A DNA stretch of 64,000 nt from Clostridia bacterium (lineage in GTDB: Bacteria; Bacillota; Clostridia; Oscillospirales; Acutalibacteraceae), in assembly GCA_017474045.1 (NCBI GenBank), contig JAFUHX010000056.1, positions 18,445-82,444 on the forward strand, read 5' to 3'. Each line of letters opens with the position of its first letter. The stretch's first letter is position 1. Made by a program: the position numbers and the translations under genes. The notes below the pieces were generated by a model. That model was not told the origin of the DNA and did not search any database. It saw only the letters and a program-made list of their open reading frames with translations. Shown here one piece after another: positions 26,665 through 34,278 of the stretch.

Positions 26665-27665
26665 ACAACCTGTTTGTAAAATCTTATTATGAATTCTGCA
26701 CCGCCAGACTGACAGTTTCCTGCTTTTACTGTTCCGTTGTGAGCTGTGATTATCATTTTGGCAAGATTGAGACCTATACCGAAGCTCTCCTTTGAAGAGT
26801 TTTTACCTTTGTAAAATCTTTCAAATATATGAGGAATGTCTTCTTCATTGATACCCTTACCCGTGTCGGTTATGATTACTTCTGTATAGATCGGAGTATC
26901 TGTTGCTATTACTGTTATACTGCCGTTTTCGGGAGTGTGTTCGGTACAGTTTTTAAGGATATTGCCAAAGGCTTCAAGACACCAGGCAAAATCACAGTTC
27001 AGGGAAATGTCGTCAATATTCAGAACAAGACTCTGATTTTTTATATCCATCGGAATCATAATCGGTTCTGCGGATTTTTGTATAAGAGTTTTCAAATTCG
27101 TTTCTTTCTTTTCAAACTGCACCGTTCCTGCATCAATTTTTGAAATCTTAAGAAGCACAGACACAAGATATTCTGTTTTTGTAATAAGCGAAGAAAGTTC
27201 TCTTAAAAGTTCTTCTCTTCTTTCCTGTGTTATATCGTGGGCCTCAATAAGTGACAGAATAAGATTTATACTTGTAAGCGGAGTTCTCAGCTGATGTGAA
27301 ATGTCGGCAATAGAATCTGCAAGGAAGGTTCTGTCTTTTTCGAGCTTATCCTTCTGGTCACGAAGACGAACAAGCATTTTCTGAACATCGCTTTCCAAGA
27401 CGGAAAGCTCACCTTCACCGTAGGATTTAATGTTAATTGTATCGTTACCGTGAAGGATTTTATCTATGCTTTCACCAAGATTATTAAGCCTGTTATATCT
27501 TTTCTTTGTAAACACAAGAAAACTGCCTATCAAAAATGTACTTAAAATCAAAATACATACAGCGGTAAATTTAGAATAAAAAGCTGTAATAAAGCATAGT
27601 AACAGTGAGGGTATCACTGTTACCAATAAAAATTTTCTTATTTCGGGATTATTTGAAAGTTTCAT
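26661..27665 (-). CDS. Sensor histidine kinase of the cargo two-component system
   Basis: This 334-residue kinase has two membrane helices close together (about 12-30 and 33-52) with almost no extracellular loop, so it cannot sense ligand directly outside and resembles the intramembrane-sensing kinases partnered with BceAB-type transporters. A HAMP-like linker precedes the HisKA motif IADISHQLRTPLTS. The HATPase has NILKNCTEHTP, DTGKGINEEDIPHIFERFYKG and GIGLNLAK. It overlaps the regulator gene by four bases. Confidence 0.92.
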   Translation of the reverse strand: MKLSNNPEIRKFLLVTVIPSLLLCFITAFYSKFTAVCILILSTFLIGSFLVFTKKRYNRLNNLGESIDKILHGNDTINIKSYGEGELSVLESDVQKMLVRLRDQKDKLEKDRTFLADSIADISHQLRTPLTSINLILSLIEAHDITQERREELLRELSSLITKTEYLVSVLLKISKIDAGTVQFEKKETNLKTLIQKSAEPIMIPMDIKNQSLVLNIDDISLNCDFAWCLEAFGNILKNCTEHTPENGSITVIATDTPIYTEVIITDTGKGINEEDIPHIFERFYKGKNSSKESFGIGLNLAKMIITAHNGTVKAGNCQSGGAEFIIRFYKQVV

Positions 27666-28339
27666 TTCTGTTCTCCTAATTTATAACCGAGTCCTCTGAC
27701 TGTAAGTATGATTTTCGGATTCTGTATATCGTCTTCAATCTTTTCTCTGAGTCTTTTTATATATACCGTAAGAGTGTTATCATTTACGAAGTCGCCTGCG
27801 ATGTCCCATATTTCAGAAAGAAGCTTGTTTCTTGTAAGCGTAACACCGGGGTTGTTTAAAAAGACAAGAAAAAGTCTGTACTCCAAAGCAGAGAGGAAAA
27901 CATCCTTGCCGTTTTTTGTGACAATTCCCTTATCCATATCAACACTTACATTGCCGAGTGTCAGCACGCTCTGACTTTTACCCGCTCTGCGAAGAACAGA
28001 TTTTATGCGGGATATAAGCTCTCTCGGACGGTAAGGCTTTTCTATATAATCATCAGCACCGATATCAAGACCTGTCACAACACTGAACTCATCAGCAGAA
28101 GCGGTAAGAAATATAACGGGACAGTCAGTTACACTCTTGATTCTGTTACAAAGCGAAAATCCGTTTCCGTCGGGAAGAAGAACATCCAATAATACAAGGT
28201 CAAACTGTTTGCATTCGATTTTATTCTCCGCTTCCTTACAGCTGAGAGCGCTGTCAGTTTCAAAGCCTTCCTGACGGAGAAGCTCACTTAAGTTTTTAAC
28301 GATGGTCACATCGTCTTCTATGATAAGTATTTTAATCAT
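27662..28339 (-). CDS. OmpR-family response regulator of the cargo system
   Basis: This 225-residue regulator has a receiver (IIEDD, phospho-acceptor Asp in LVLLDVLLPDGNG, FLTASAD, EKPYRP) and a winged helix (ALEYRLFLVFLNNPG, VYIKRLREKIED). ATG 28339 is chosen because MIKILIIEDD is the normal start; the longer frame has no family match. It is first in the minus-strand operon and has a good promoter at 28370-28398. It probably activates the transporter genes on peptide stress. Confidence 0.93.
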   Translation of the reverse strand: MIKILIIEDDVTIVKNLSELLRQEGFETDSALSCKEAENKIECKQFDLVLLDVLLPDGNGFSLCNRIKSVTDCPVIFLTASADEFSVVTGLDIGADDYIEKPYRPRELISRIKSVLRRAGKSQSVLTLGNVSVDMDKGIVTKNGKDVFLSALEYRLFLVFLNNPGVTLTRNKLLSEIWDIAGDFVNDNTLTVYIKRLREKIEDDIQNPKIILTVRGLGYKLGEQK

Positions 28340-28369
28340 AATATCACTCTTTCCGGTGGGTATGTAATG

Positions 28370-28398
28370 ATTATACATAAACTAAAGGGTAAAATCAA
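28370..28398 (-). promoter_or_regulatory. Promoter for the cargo two-component/ABC operon
   Basis: On the minus strand, TTGATT (28398-28393) and TATAAT (28375-28370) are separated by 17 bases, 30 bases from ATG 28339. Confidence 0.8.
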
Positions 28399-28763
28399 CT
28401 TTTATGACGGATGAGTAATAAAGATGTCGGTCATTAAAAAGCAAGAATGTAATAATTTAATAATACATAGAAGAGAATTTTAAAAACATTTCTGTGTTAT
28501 TTTTGTTACGTGCAGAATTACCTATCAAGGTGAAAAGCGTTTAATCCCCTGCATATAAAGCTTTATTGCTATGTTGCGTTTTTTTATTTTCGCTTGTTAC
28601 TCTATAATGGGTGAATTTTCAAAAGTTCCCTATTATATAATAGAGGAGATTTTCATTATATAATAACTGCCCCCACAAATAAAATTTTAAGAGCATAAAA
28701 AAAGCAAGATTTCAGTATATGAATACCGCATTAGATTTTTTTAACTTAATATTGTTTACATCA

Positions 28764-28793
28764 CACTCGTCAATTTTGGACGGGTGTTTTTTT
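28764..28793 (+). terminator. Intrinsic terminator in the gene-poor stretch
   Basis: The 8-bp stem CACTCGTC / GACGGGTG (one G-T pair) has the 7-base loop AATTTTG and is followed by TTTTTTT. No gene with good support precedes it, so it may end a small RNA or a decayed gene. Confidence 0.75.
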
Positions 28794-29151
28794 ATGGCTA
28801 AAAAAATTTTCCAACTTTTTTTCAAAAACCAGGAACATTTTACCACTTCTTATGTCGGGGTATATATGGGAGGAAAAAGTTTTCTTCTCGTGTATAAGTG
28901 AATGACCGTCCGAACGAAACAAACCGCCACGACCTTTTTTTGAAGAAAGCGAGCGCAATTTATTGAAATATGAGTTGACTGCACAGCGCCATAGAGATAT
29001 GTAGTAATGCCTGTAGGAACTGTTTCGGGTAAAACGGCGAACCCCAAATTCCGGTATATGAATACTGCGTCACATTTTTCACAGTTGAATATAAACACTC
29101 AAAAATAATTTTAGAAAGGAGCTTTACAAATGACTTAGCACAAAGCACAAC

Positions 29152-29218
29152 TTGAGCCAAATTTGGCTCAACACAAAAACAAACTGAGCCACATTGGCTC
29201 AAAAGCGGTGCCGCTTTT
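29152..29218. repeat. Cluster of three palindromes
   Basis: TTGAGCCAAATTTGGCTCAA is a perfect 20-base palindrome at 29152-29171. TGAGCCA-cat-TGGCTCA (29185-29201) repeats its arms. AAAAGCGG-tg-CCGCTTTT (29201-29218) follows. They lie upstream of the mobilisation genes and may be operator or replication/transfer sites. Confidence 0.75.
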
Positions 29219-29365
29219 GGCGTAACTTTTTAAACGAAGAAAAATATGGCATCACTTACGGTGCCACAAAAACACTTGATTACGGGCGCCCTTATCTGCG
29301 GTGAAGGAAGACAGACGAAGAGTTTAATTATCCTATGGATGTCTGTCCTACACCGTAGCGAGCAG

Positions 29366-29409
29366 GGCATTTGTGTGCCAAATGCCACCCGTTAAGGGAG
29401 TGCCCTTAA
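29366..29409 (+). other. Candidate origin of transfer (oriT)
   Basis: Two adjacent inverted repeats, GGCATTTG-tgtgc-CAAATGCC (29366-29386) and TTAAGGG-agtg-CCCTTAA (29392-29409), lie directly before mobC and the relaxase gene. Relaxases of the MobP type nick next to such hairpins, usually just upstream of their own genes. The nick base cannot be assigned from sequence. Confidence 0.6.
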
Positions 29410-29441
29410 TATCCCCTATGAAGAAAGAGAAGTGAAAACTT

Positions 29442-29750
29442 ATCAAAGACATCAGAATTGTAGCAAGAGTTACAGAAAAAGAGAAAAAGAAGATTGAGCG
29501 TAATGCTTCAAAATGCGGATTATCAACAAGTGAATATGTCAAACAAAGGGCATTGGGCTTTGAACCGAAAGCGGTTCCGCCTGACGCCTTTTTTCATTTT
29601 TGTGAAAAGTTCGATGCACTTATTGATATGGGTATTTCAAAAGATATTGAAACCGAGGCATTTAATCTTCTTGCTGAAATCAGCGATGTACTCATTAAAC
29701 CAAGAAAGGAGAAGATTGAAAATTGGCAACCACCGGATTTTGGCCCGTAA
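29442..29750 (+). CDS. mobC: MobC-like relaxosome accessory protein with non-standard start
   Basis: The reading frame encodes IKDIRIVARVTEKEKKKIE, then RNASKCGLSTSEYVKQRALG and a helical C-terminus ending QPPDFGP, the MobC ribbon-helix-helix plan; such proteins help the relaxase open oriT. No ATG, GTG or TTG lies in the right place: the frame has ATG at 29418 followed by an in-frame TGA at 29433, and ATC at 29442 stands where ATG is expected, about 9 bases after the purine-rich AAAGAGAAG. Either ATC is used, the N-terminus is lost (next TTG 29553), or the gene is broken. Its 3' end overlaps the relaxase gene. Confidence 0.65.
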   Translation: MKDIRIVARVTEKEKKKIERNASKCGLSTSEYVKQRALGFEPKAVPPDAFFHFCEKFDALIDMGISKDIETEAFNLLAEISDVLIKPRKEKIENWQPPDFGP

Positions 29751-31087
29751 AGGGTGATTTAAAGTCTGTTATTGTTTACGCTGAAAATCCCGACAAAACT
29801 ATGAATCCAAAATTCTTCGACTCGGATTTGTATGCTACCTTACAGTACGCAGAAAACAGCAACAAAACTGACCAAGAGCTTTTCGTCAGCGGTATTAACT
29901 GCTCAAAGCATAACGCTTATGCACAAATGGTAGCGGTTAAAAAGAAGTTTGGTGAAAGAGGTACTATTGTAGCTTATCACGGTTATCAGAGCTTTAAAGA
30001 AAATGAGGTCACGCCCGAAGAATGTCATGAAATGGGAATAGAAACTGCAAGAAAAATGTGGGGTGACAAATATCAGGTGATAGTTACTACTCACCTTGAT
30101 AAACAGCATCACCTGCATAACCATTTCGTAATTAATAGCACATCCTTTAAGGACGGTCTTAAATTCCGAAATAAAATCGGTGACCATTATGAGCTGAGAA
30201 AAATTTCTGATGCTATCTGCAAAGAACGGGGCAAATCCGTTCTTGAAAATGCACCCTTTTACGGCGGTGAGAAAGCAACATATTGGCTTCATAAGCAAGG
30301 CAAGAAAACTCACAGAGATATGCTCAAAGAAGATATTGAAATCTGTCTTACCGTTGCAACAAGTTGGGACGAATTCAGAAGAGTTCTTTTCACTATGGGA
30401 TATGAGGTTGATTACAGGCGATTTACCATTAAGGCAAAGGATTGGGAAAGAGGTGTCAGGGTTGAGGGCCTTGGTTATACAGTAGAAGGTATAGAGAAAA
30501 GATTCAACGAGACCTATTACAGCGGACATCATCTTGCTGATTGGAACAATTTCTTCTATGCAAGACGCAGATATTTTCCTCTTGAATCAGTCAGAAAGAA
30601 ATTGGAGTTCGGTATTGAGCACGGTAAACGACCTGAAGTTATTTATGTAAACACAATGTTCCTTTTAATAATCCTGGTGTTTCAGTTGTTAAAGGAGGTT
30701 GCAGATGCAATGCTCATATCTCCTGAAATGAGGCACGCCGCAAAGGACTTCAAGCAGTATGTGGCTGATTATCATTTTCTGACCGACAATCAGATTCAGA
30801 CTACTGATGATTTAACAGTTACCATTGAAGAAACACAGCTTAAAATTGCCGAGTTTGAAGAAAAGCGAAGCAAGGCAGACAACAAAAAACGCAGAGCAAG
30901 TACCCCTGAAGATAAAGAGAGATATAAAGCCCTGCGTAGGGAGATTACGCAAGAAATCACGCCTTTGAGAAAGAAACTCAAACAGGCAGAGGATATTCTT
31001 GATAAATCTCCGCATTTATATGAGCTCTTACAAAAAGAGCATCAGGCAGAAATTAATAAAATTAGAAAAATAGAAAGGAATAGATAA
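29723..31087 (+). CDS. MobP-type relaxase/mobilization protein (TnpZ-like)
   Basis: This 454-residue protein has the relaxase HUH motif THLDKQHHLHNHFVINS near residues 128-144, which binds the metal used to cleave oriT; the N-terminal Tyr nucleophile is probably among residues in the NPKFFDSDLYATLQY block. A central helical part follows, with a short hydrophobic stretch (MFLLIILVFQLL, about 312-323), and a long basic coiled coil to the C-terminus. TTG 29723 follows AAAGGAG. It overlaps mobC and is followed after one base by the ParB-like gene. Corresponds to TnpZ in Tn4451. Confidence 0.9.
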   Translation: MATTGFWPVKGDLKSVIVYAENPDKTMNPKFFDSDLYATLQYAENSNKTDQELFVSGINCSKHNAYAQMVAVKKKFGERGTIVAYHGYQSFKENEVTPEECHEMGIETARKMWGDKYQVIVTTHLDKQHHLHNHFVINSTSFKDGLKFRNKIGDHYELRKISDAICKERGKSVLENAPFYGGEKATYWLHKQGKKTHRDMLKEDIEICLTVATSWDEFRRVLFTMGYEVDYRRFTIKAKDWERGVRVEGLGYTVEGIEKRFNETYYSGHHLADWNNFFYARRRYFPLESVRKKLEFGIEHGKRPEVIYVNTMFLLIILVFQLLKEVADAMLISPEMRHAAKDFKQYVADYHFLTDNQIQTTDDLTVTIEETQLKIAEFEEKRSKADNKKRRASTPEDKERYKALRREITQEITPLRKKLKQAEDILDKSPHLYELLQKEHQAEINKIRKIERNR

Positions 31088-31088
31088 T

Positions 31089-32027
31089 ATGGCTATTAAA
31101 CCAAAATCAAAAGTATATCCCCGTGATATTGAAGAAAACGATCCCACAAAAGAAACCTTATATGACAAAGTACAGAAAGCCCGCACAGAATATGTGTGGG
31201 CTAATAAAATACCCATTGAGTATTTGCGTCCCTTTGAAAATCACCCTTACAAGGTAATTGACAATGAAGAAATGCAAAACCTTGTTGACAGTATCAATGA
31301 GCGTGGCATTCTTACTCCTCTTACTGTTCGTAAAATTTCCGGCACGGAATATGAAATTATTTCAGGACACAGGAGATTTTATGCGGCAAAGAAATTAGGC
31401 TTTGAATTGATACCTGCTTTCATTTATGAGCTAAGTTATGAAGAAGCCGTCATTGCAATGGTAGATGCTAATTTACAGAGAGAGCATGTATTACCAAGTG
31501 AAAAAGCTCGTGCATACAAGATGAAACTTGATGCACTTAAACACCAAGGTCAAACTTCTGCCCAAGTTGGGCAGAAGTGGTCTGTTGAACAGGTTGCAGA
31601 AGATTCACCCGACAGCAGAAGTCAGGTTCAGAGATATATCAGATTGAATGATCTCATCCCCGAACTCCTTGACCTTGTTGATGAAGGGCGAATTGCGTTT
31701 ACCCCTGCGGTTGAGCTTTCATATTTAAATGAGGTAGAACAGGCTGATTTAGTCGAAGAAATCCGTGTCTGCGATGCTACTCCGAATTTATCTCAGGCAC
31801 AAAGGCTTCGTGCAATCAGCAAAGAAGAAGGGCTTACACCTAAGTATATAGGTGATATCTTAGCAGAGGAAAAGGCTAATCAAAGACCGACTATAAAGTT
31901 TTCTGTTGAACGCTTACAGAAAGTCGCACCCAAAGTTAAAGAAAGTGACCTTGAAAACTTTGTTATGAAGGCCTGTGAACACTATTACAGATATCTTCAG
32001 CGACAGCGAAACAGAGATGCGAGGTGA
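31089..32027 (+). CDS. ParB/Spo0J-family DNA-binding protein
   Basis: This 312-residue protein has the ParB N-terminal domain (ENHPYKVIDNEEMQNLVDSI, then RKISGTEYEIISGHRRFYAA with the CTP-binding GHRR motif), a helix-turn-helix region (QVGQKWSVEQVAEDSPDSRSQVQRYIRL) and a C-terminal part. No parA is nearby, so it may control copy state or transcription of the circular form rather than a full partition system. It overlaps the tnpW region at its 3' end. Confidence 0.9.
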   Translation: MAIKPKSKVYPRDIEENDPTKETLYDKVQKARTEYVWANKIPIEYLRPFENHPYKVIDNEEMQNLVDSINERGILTPLTVRKISGTEYEIISGHRRFYAAKKLGFELIPAFIYELSYEEAVIAMVDANLQREHVLPSEKARAYKMKLDALKHQGQTSAQVGQKWSVEQVAEDSPDSRSQVQRYIRLNDLIPELLDLVDEGRIAFTPAVELSYLNEVEQADLVEEIRVCDATPNLSQAQRLRAISKEEGLTPKYIGDILAEEKANQRPTIKFSVERLQKVAPKVKESDLENFVMKACEHYYRYLQRQRNRDAR

Positions 32028-32032
32028 GTAAA

Positions 32033-32305
32033 TTGAAAAATATATTTCCCGATAACAATAGCTTATTTGTAGTACCCCCTGAGCCTATTGATGAAAATGA
32101 GTTTACAAGTCTTTCTGATATTATGGCATCTCGCAGTGTCGAAGCTGTTGTTGACCGTAGTAAAACACGTCGATTCGGTGAAGAAATCTTCCAAATGAAA
32201 ATCGGCGGAACAACCTATGAGGTTTCCACTCATTTTAATCCAAAAGGCAGACAGTGTATATTTGAGCAGTTCAAGGAACTGATTTTATCTGAAAATTTAT
32301 TGTAA
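32033..32305 (+). CDS. tnpW: Transposon-encoded protein TnpW
   Basis: This 90-residue protein carries FQMKIGGTTYEVSTHFNPKG followed by a short helix (EQFKELI), the core of the TnpW family; its function is not established. TTG 32033 is preferred over GTG 32024 since GAGGTGAG (32021-32028) would be its ribosome site. It lies between parB-like and the recombinase. The family name is from recall. Confidence 0.75.
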   Translation: MKNIFPDNNSLFVVPPEPIDENEFTSLSDIMASRSVEAVVDRSKTRRFGEEIFQMKIGGTTYEVSTHFNPKGRQCIFEQFKELILSENLL

Positions 32306-32324
32306 TATCACACATTTGAAAAAA

Positions 32325-32373
32325 GACAACCGGACATTGTAAAATGTGAATATCCTTGCGATGTCCGGTTGTC
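32325..32373 (+). promoter_or_regulatory. Perfect 13-bp inverted repeat before the recombinase gene
   Basis: GACAACCGGACAT (32325-32337) and ATGTCCGGTTGTC (32361-32373) flank a 23-base AT-rich loop and end three bases before the AAAGGAG ribosome site. There is no T tail. It could be an operator or an RNA hairpin limiting recombinase translation. Confidence 0.7.
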
Positions 32374-32390
32374 GGAAAGGAGAATATTTA

Positions 32391-34124
32391 ATGACAACTG
32401 CAACAAATATTTCAGGACAAACAATAAATGATGAATTAATTACGGCCCTTTACTGCCGTCTTTCCGTTGAAGATATAAAGGATGATAAATCCAAGAAAAA
32501 GAACGGGAGAGTAGATGAGTCAAACAGTATATCCAATCAGAAACAGATTTTGCTTGACTATTGTAAAAAACACGGATACAAAAATACAATGTTTTTCATT
32601 GATGACGGTATTTCGGGTACAAGCTTTGACAGAAGCGGTTTTAACCAAATGCAGCAAATGGTTGAAGAAGGCAAGATTTGCAGAATAATAGTAAAAGACC
32701 TGTCACGATTTGGTCGTGAGCAGGTCGAAGCAGGCAGATTAACACAAATTGTATATCCGTCGCTCGGTGTAACCTTCATTTCAATTCAGGAAAATGTAAA
32801 CAGTTCCACAGGTGACGGTATGGAGATGTTACCATTCTACAACATCTTTAATGAATGGTATGCCGCACAAACCTCAAAGAAAATCCGTGCCGTATGGCAA
32901 TCAAAGGCTAACAATGGAAAAAGAGTATCTTCTACTGTACCTTACGGTTATGTAAAAGATGAAAATGACAAAGAAAAATGGCTCATTGATGAACCTGCAG
33001 CGGAAGTTGTACGAAAAATATATGATTTATGTCTTGCAGGGCGAGGCCCTTTACAGATTGCTCGTGATTTGGAAAAAGAGAAAATCCCGGTTCCGTCAGC
33101 TTATTATGAGTCTGTAGGCAGAAAGCACAGACATAAGGTTCCTCTAAATCCATACAGATGGGACAAGGCTACCATAGTTGTAATTTTAGAAAACAGGCAA
33201 TATACCGGTTGTGCAGTAAACTTCAAAAGCACAACTGTCAGTTACAAGGTGCATAAGGTAATCCATAATCCAAAAGAGGACTATCAGATAATCCCTAACA
33301 TGCAAGAACCTATTATCAGTGAAGAAAAATGGTTAAGGGTTCAGGAGCTTCGTGAAAACCGTCGCAGACCTACGGCAACAGGAAGAACAAGCTTATTTTC
33401 CGGATTGGTTTATTGTTATGATTGTGGTTCAAAATTACACTTTAGTGCTGCAAAAAGCTTGAACAGAAATCAAGAGTTTTTCAGATGTGCAAACTACAAA
33501 TCAGGTCGAGGCGAATGTACGGTTCATTATATCCGTGATGTTGTTCTTGAAAAAATTGTACTTGACGCTATACGAAACTTAGCAGATTTCATTCGTTACA
33601 ATGAAAAAGTCTTTTTGTATATGATAGCAAAGCAGAACGATGCTATGAGAAAAGCAGAATATGAGAAACTGAAAAAGACAGTTGCTGACGGTGAAATCCG
33701 CATAAAAGAGTTAGACCGCATTATTGAAAAGGTTTATGAAGATAATGCTCTTGGCAGAATGGATGATGAACGATGTCGAAAACTGATGGCTAAGTATGAG
33801 CGTGAGCAAAAAGAACTTGCCATAACGGTTTTAGAGGGGCAAGAAACATTGAAATCAGCTGAGCAGAAATCTATTGATTTAAGGTTGCTTCTTCGCACCT
33901 TCAGAGAGATGACGGATATACAGGAACTTACACCCACACTTGTTAATTCACTTATTGAACGTATTGAAGTTCACAACAATGATAAATCAAGCGGACACTG
34001 TTTTGTAAAGGTGGATATTTATTTTACAGCAGTCGGAATGATTTGTATTCCGACTGAGGAAGAAATTATGGCTATGATGGATGAAGCAAGAAACAATCCT
34101 CAGGAATATAGCATTGTAGCTTAA
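32391..34124 (+). CDS. tnpX: TnpX-like large serine recombinase
   Basis: This 577-residue enzyme excises and inserts the element through a Ser-linked intermediate. The resolvase domain (about 15-165) contains ALYCRLSVED, with likely nucleophile Ser25, and VKDLSRFGRE. The Recombinase domain (about 190-320) precedes a zinc ribbon (CYDCGSKL ... CANYKSGRGEC, about 345-385). A coiled coil (about 425-510) and C-terminal tail complete the large-serine-recombinase plan. ATG 32391 follows AAAGGAG; the frame's earlier ATG 32346 lies within the inverted repeat. It is the last gene before the right end. Confidence 0.94.
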   Translation: MTTATNISGQTINDELITALYCRLSVEDIKDDKSKKKNGRVDESNSISNQKQILLDYCKKHGYKNTMFFIDDGISGTSFDRSGFNQMQQMVEEGKICRIIVKDLSRFGREQVEAGRLTQIVYPSLGVTFISIQENVNSSTGDGMEMLPFYNIFNEWYAAQTSKKIRAVWQSKANNGKRVSSTVPYGYVKDENDKEKWLIDEPAAEVVRKIYDLCLAGRGPLQIARDLEKEKIPVPSAYYESVGRKHRHKVPLNPYRWDKATIVVILENRQYTGCAVNFKSTTVSYKVHKVIHNPKEDYQIIPNMQEPIISEEKWLRVQELRENRRRPTATGRTSLFSGLVYCYDCGSKLHFSAAKSLNRNQEFFRCANYKSGRGECTVHYIRDVVLEKIVLDAIRNLADFIRYNEKVFLYMIAKQNDAMRKAEYEKLKKTVADGEIRIKELDRIIEKVYEDNALGRMDDERCRKLMAKYEREQKELAITVLEGQETLKSAEQKSIDLRLLLRTFREMTDIQELTPTLVNSLIERIEVHNNDKSSGHCFVKVDIYFTAVGMICIPTEEEIMAMMDEARNNPQEYSIVA

Positions 34125-34134
34125 AACAGAAAAG

Positions 34135-34175
34135 ACGGTGCAACCCCAAAAAACGGGGTTACACCGTATCTTTCA
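34135..34175 (+). terminator. Terminator after the recombinase gene
   Basis: A stem ACGGTGCAACCCC / GGGGTTACACCGT (one internal mismatch, A-rich loop) at 34135-34167 is followed by ATCTTTC. Confidence 0.8.
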
Positions 34176-34183
34176 AAAAACTT

Positions 34184-34219
34184 CCTTATGGGGCTGTGCC
34201 ATTTTTCGTGTTACCTCTT
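34184..34219 (-). repeat. Right terminal inverted repeat of the element
   Basis: CCTTATGGGGCT (34184-34195) and GTGTTACCTCTT (34208-34219) are the exact inverses of the two blocks at the left end. Confidence 0.8.
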
Positions 34220-34242
34220 TTTCTGTGCTGTTAAAAACTAAG

Positions 34243-34271
34243 GGTCGAGATTATAATCTATAATCTCGACC
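34243..34271. terminator. Hairpin at the element/tatD junction
   Basis: A perfect 13-bp stem GGTCGAGATTATA / TATAATCTCGACC with an ATC loop lies just outside the right end and 8 bases past the tatD stop. On the minus strand it is followed by CTTAGTTTTTA, so it can end tatD. Before insertion it may also have ended hydA. Confidence 0.75.
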
Positions 34272-34278
34272 ACTTAAA

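Larger units (their letters stand above)
28399..29417. other. Gene-poor, palindrome-rich stretch of the element
   Basis: About 1 kb without a convincing gene. It holds two copies of ATTATATAATA (28632-28642, 28655-28665), an intrinsic terminator (28764-28793), a direct repeat GTATATGAATACYGC (28715-28729, 29054-29068), a ribosome-site-led ATG that stops after two codons (29131), three adjacent palindromes (29152-29218) and oriT-like inverted repeats (29366-29409). It probably contains the transfer origin and control region, and possibly decayed genes. Confidence 0.6.
22471..34219. mobile_element. Tn4451-family mobilizable element, about 11.7 kb
   Basis: The left end starts AAGAGGTAACAC (22471-22482) with AGCCCCATAAGG at 22492-22503. 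The right end is the inverted copy (34184-34195 and 34208-34219). Inside are tnpV, tnpW, a TnpX-like large serine recombinase and a relaxase, the gene set of Tn4451/Tn4453, plus parB-like and a resistance-type ABC/two-component cargo. Serine recombinases of this group excise a circle that a conjugative element can mobilise. The exact crossover bases cannot be read without an empty site. The neighbours hydA and tatD are ordinary chromosomal genes. Confidence 0.85.

Noticed and set aside
28719-28901. 60-residue frame on the plus strand in the element's gene-poor stretch
   Set aside because: It contains an intrinsic terminator, has no ribosome site, and the sequence looks random (Phe/Leu-rich from AT-rich DNA).
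29494-29757. 87-residue frame overlapping mobC
   Set aside because: It is an out-of-frame shadow; the MobC-like protein is in another frame (29442-29750).
29903-30532. 209-residue minus-strand frame inside the relaxase gene
   Set aside because: Antisense of a well-supported relaxase; no ribosome site or family match.
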